A stretch of 7,991 nt of DNA from Moraxellaceae bacterium (GTDB taxonomy: Bacteria > Pseudomonadota > Gammaproteobacteria > Pseudomonadales > Ketobacteraceae), in assembly GCA_002402125.1 (NCBI GenBank), contig NVVG01000188.1, forward strand, positions 1 through 7,991, written 5' to 3'. Under the pieces are notes generated by a model. That model ran no database searches and had not been told where the DNA came from. It saw only the letters and a program-made list of their open reading frames with translations. The position numbers were made by a program, and so were the translations under genes. Of the stretch, positions 6,782 to 7,991 are shown one piece after another (the stretch's first letter is position 1; each line of letters starts with the position of its first letter).

Positions 6782-7351
6782 GTGTTAAACATAGAAGAAC
6801 AATCCATATTATTTGATATTGCAACAGAAGCAATAAGGTCCAACCTGCGTCGAAAAATAGCTCCACCGATCGACCTGGATAGCTACTCAAACTCCTTGAC
6901 CAGCAATAAGAGCTGTTTCGTTACGCTAATTCTAAATAATGAACTTCGGGGCTGCATAGGCGCACTGTCATCAGACCACTCACTCATTGAAGACGTATCC
7001 GAACACGCTATCGCTGCTGCATTCAGCGACCCACGCTTCCCTCCATTAACAGAAAAAGAACGCAAAGATGTAGTCGTAGAAATTTCCGTGCTAGAAACGC
7101 CAAGTCCATTAGATTTCACTACCGAAACAGACCTATTAGAAAAAATACATGAAGGCGAAGATGGTCTAATACTTGAAGAGGGATTTCATCGAGGAACATT
7201 CCTACCGTCAGTATGGGAAAATCTGCCCGACAAAACTGACTTTCTTAAACATTTAAAATTAAAAGCGGGCTTACCTATGGACTATTGGTCAACCTCGATA
7301 ACTATACAACGCTATACTGTACAAAAATTTGGAAAGCCTATGAAAACTTGA
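6782..7351 (+). CDS. amrA: AmmeMemoRadiSam system protein A (AMMECR1-like)
   Basis: 189 residues forming one AMMECR1 domain, a fold shared by bacteria, archaea and humans with no settled molecular function. The near-invariant LRGCIG motif is at 55-60 (C58), followed by AFSDPRFPPLT at 80-90, EISVLETPSPL at 100-110, GLILEEGFHRGTFLPSVWE at about 128-146 and FLKHLKLKAGL at 154-164. The GTG start is supported by GAGGA 8 nt upstream and gives the usual family length. It follows the memo gene on the same strand and is probably cotranscribed with it. Together with the divergent radical SAM gene it completes the three-part system, so the three products may act in one pathway. It converges on the ceramidase-like gene, with 58 bp between stop codons. 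Confidence 0.93.
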   Translation: MLNIEEQSILFDIATEAIRSNLRRKIAPPIDLDSYSNSLTSNKSCFVTLILNNELRGCIGALSSDHSLIEDVSEHAIAAAFSDPRFPPLTEKERKDVVVEISVLETPSPLDFTTETDLLEKIHEGEDGLILEEGFHRGTFLPSVWENLPDKTDFLKHLKLKAGLPMDYWSTSITIQRYTVQKFGKPMKT

Positions 7352-7409
7352 GATATTCTTACTAGCACCTATCACCGCCAACTTGTTTATAAATAGAAGA
7401 ACAATCGGA

Positions 7410-7991
7410 TCAGCATCCTTTCCTACCTTCGTAGGAATTTAACAGAATCAACAGGCCCACTGCTGCTAAAATATGTTTAATAGAATGCCCACTGATCATC
7501 ACTAACGCAGAATGTACTTCATGATCGAAATGCTCAAACACTTTCGCTAACAGGTACAAACCCAATAACCACCAATAAGCCGCCACTCCACCATAGCGTG
7601 AAGAATATGTCAGTAGTATTACAGGTATCGCCAATATCGGAAAAAATTGCACCATCATATACAAACGCAGATCCCCAACATTATTAACCTCTGTAAAATA
7701 CCAATATACAACAGATAGCAACCCCAACAATAGCAACGGAATAAATACAGCTTTGCCAATTTTTTCCGAAATAAATTCAGTGATAACAACGGAAAAAAGC
7801 CCCATAAAAGCCATCGTCATCGGCAATCGATCCCACACTAAGGAATGATTGCTTGGCCACAAATGATAATAACCTGAACCCAAAGAAACCAAAGCAGTAC
7901 CCAGAAATAGGATAAAATAAGCCGCTCGATTTTTTCTGGCAATGTTAAGTGATTCTGAACTCTGCAATTTATACAGCCCCAACAAACCAAC
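7410..7991 (-). CDS. Alkaline ceramidase-like membrane protein (CREST superfamily), N-terminus outside window
   Basis: The frame stays open to the right edge, so the true start is probably outside; about 193 residues are visible (TTG at 7985 is in frame but lacks support as a start). The protein is strongly hydrophobic with about six or seven membrane helices. Motifs counted from the window edge are LGSGYYHLWP (37-46, H43), WDRLPMTMAF (53-62, D54) and SGHSIKHILAA (167-177, H169 and H173). These Ser/His/Asp/His-His positions match the zinc-dependent membrane hydrolases of the ceramidase/PAQR-type CREST superfamily, and YYHLWP-x8-WDRLP is very typical of bacterial 'alkaline phytoceramidase' entries. 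The substrate is unknown; most proteobacteria lack ceramides, so it may act on another lipid amide. The last codons form a hairpin at 7420-7437. Confidence 0.8.
   Translation of the reverse strand, partial: VGLLGLYKLQSSESLNIARKNRAAYFILFLGTALVSLGSGYYHLWPSNHSLVWDRLPMTMAFMGLFSVVITEFISEKIGKAVFIPLLLLGLLSVVYWYFTEVNNVGDLRLYMMVQFFPILAIPVILLTYSSRYGGVAAYWWLLGLYLLAKVFEHFDHEVHSALVMISGHSIKHILAAVGLLILLNSYEGRKGC
7420..7440 (+). terminator. Possible terminator hairpin for the AMMECR1 gene
   Basis: TTCCTAC-CTTC-GTAGGAA is a perfect 7 bp stem with a four-base loop, followed by only TTT. It lies 68 bp past the AMMECR1 stop and inside the last codons of the convergent ceramidase-like gene. The short U-run makes it a weak intrinsic terminator at best. 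Confidence 0.35.

Noticed and set aside
6630..6890. Minus-strand open frame spanning the memo-AMMECR1 junction
   Set aside because: It overlaps the ends of two solid genes and has no ribosome binding site or recognisable domain.

Overview
This window looks like a chromosomal segment of a Gram-negative gammaproteobacterium of moderate GC content, probably marine. The ubiK-comM pair next to divergent glnK-amtB resembles the pseudomonad/cellvibrionad gene order as I remember it. The exact genus cannot be told from the sequence. Nothing here suggests phage, insertion sequences, CRISPR or tRNA/rRNA genes, and every long stretch is coding.

Left part (1-2690). The 3' end of a spermidine synthase-like gene (+) converges on a secreted DUF4124 protein (-). 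Next come a strong UUCG-loop terminator and the nitrogen pair glnK-amtB (-), a PII signal protein and its ammonium channel. The 278 bp upstream of glnK hold a sigma-54-like -24/-12 element. About 100 and 130 bp upstream of its predicted start are two imperfect copies of an NtrC-like palindrome, exactly 30 bp apart. This is the classic layout of a nitrogen-limitation enhancer and promoter.

Middle part (2690-4611). Reading the other way are ubiK, a ubiquinone-biosynthesis accessory factor, and comM, a YifB/ComM AAA+ ATPase involved in natural transformation. The start of ubiK is ambiguous: GTG at 2690 or ATG at 2762.

Right part (4612-7351). This holds a complete three-component AmmeMemoRadiSam system. 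The radical SAM enzyme (-) is divergent from a two-gene set (+) encoding the Memo-like protein B and the AMMECR1-like protein A. To my knowledge the biochemical role of the bacterial system is not established, so it is the best candidate here for an undescribed system.

The window ends (7410-7991, -) in the C-terminal part of a seven-helix alkaline-ceramidase-like membrane protein of the CREST superfamily, convergent with the AMMECR1 gene.
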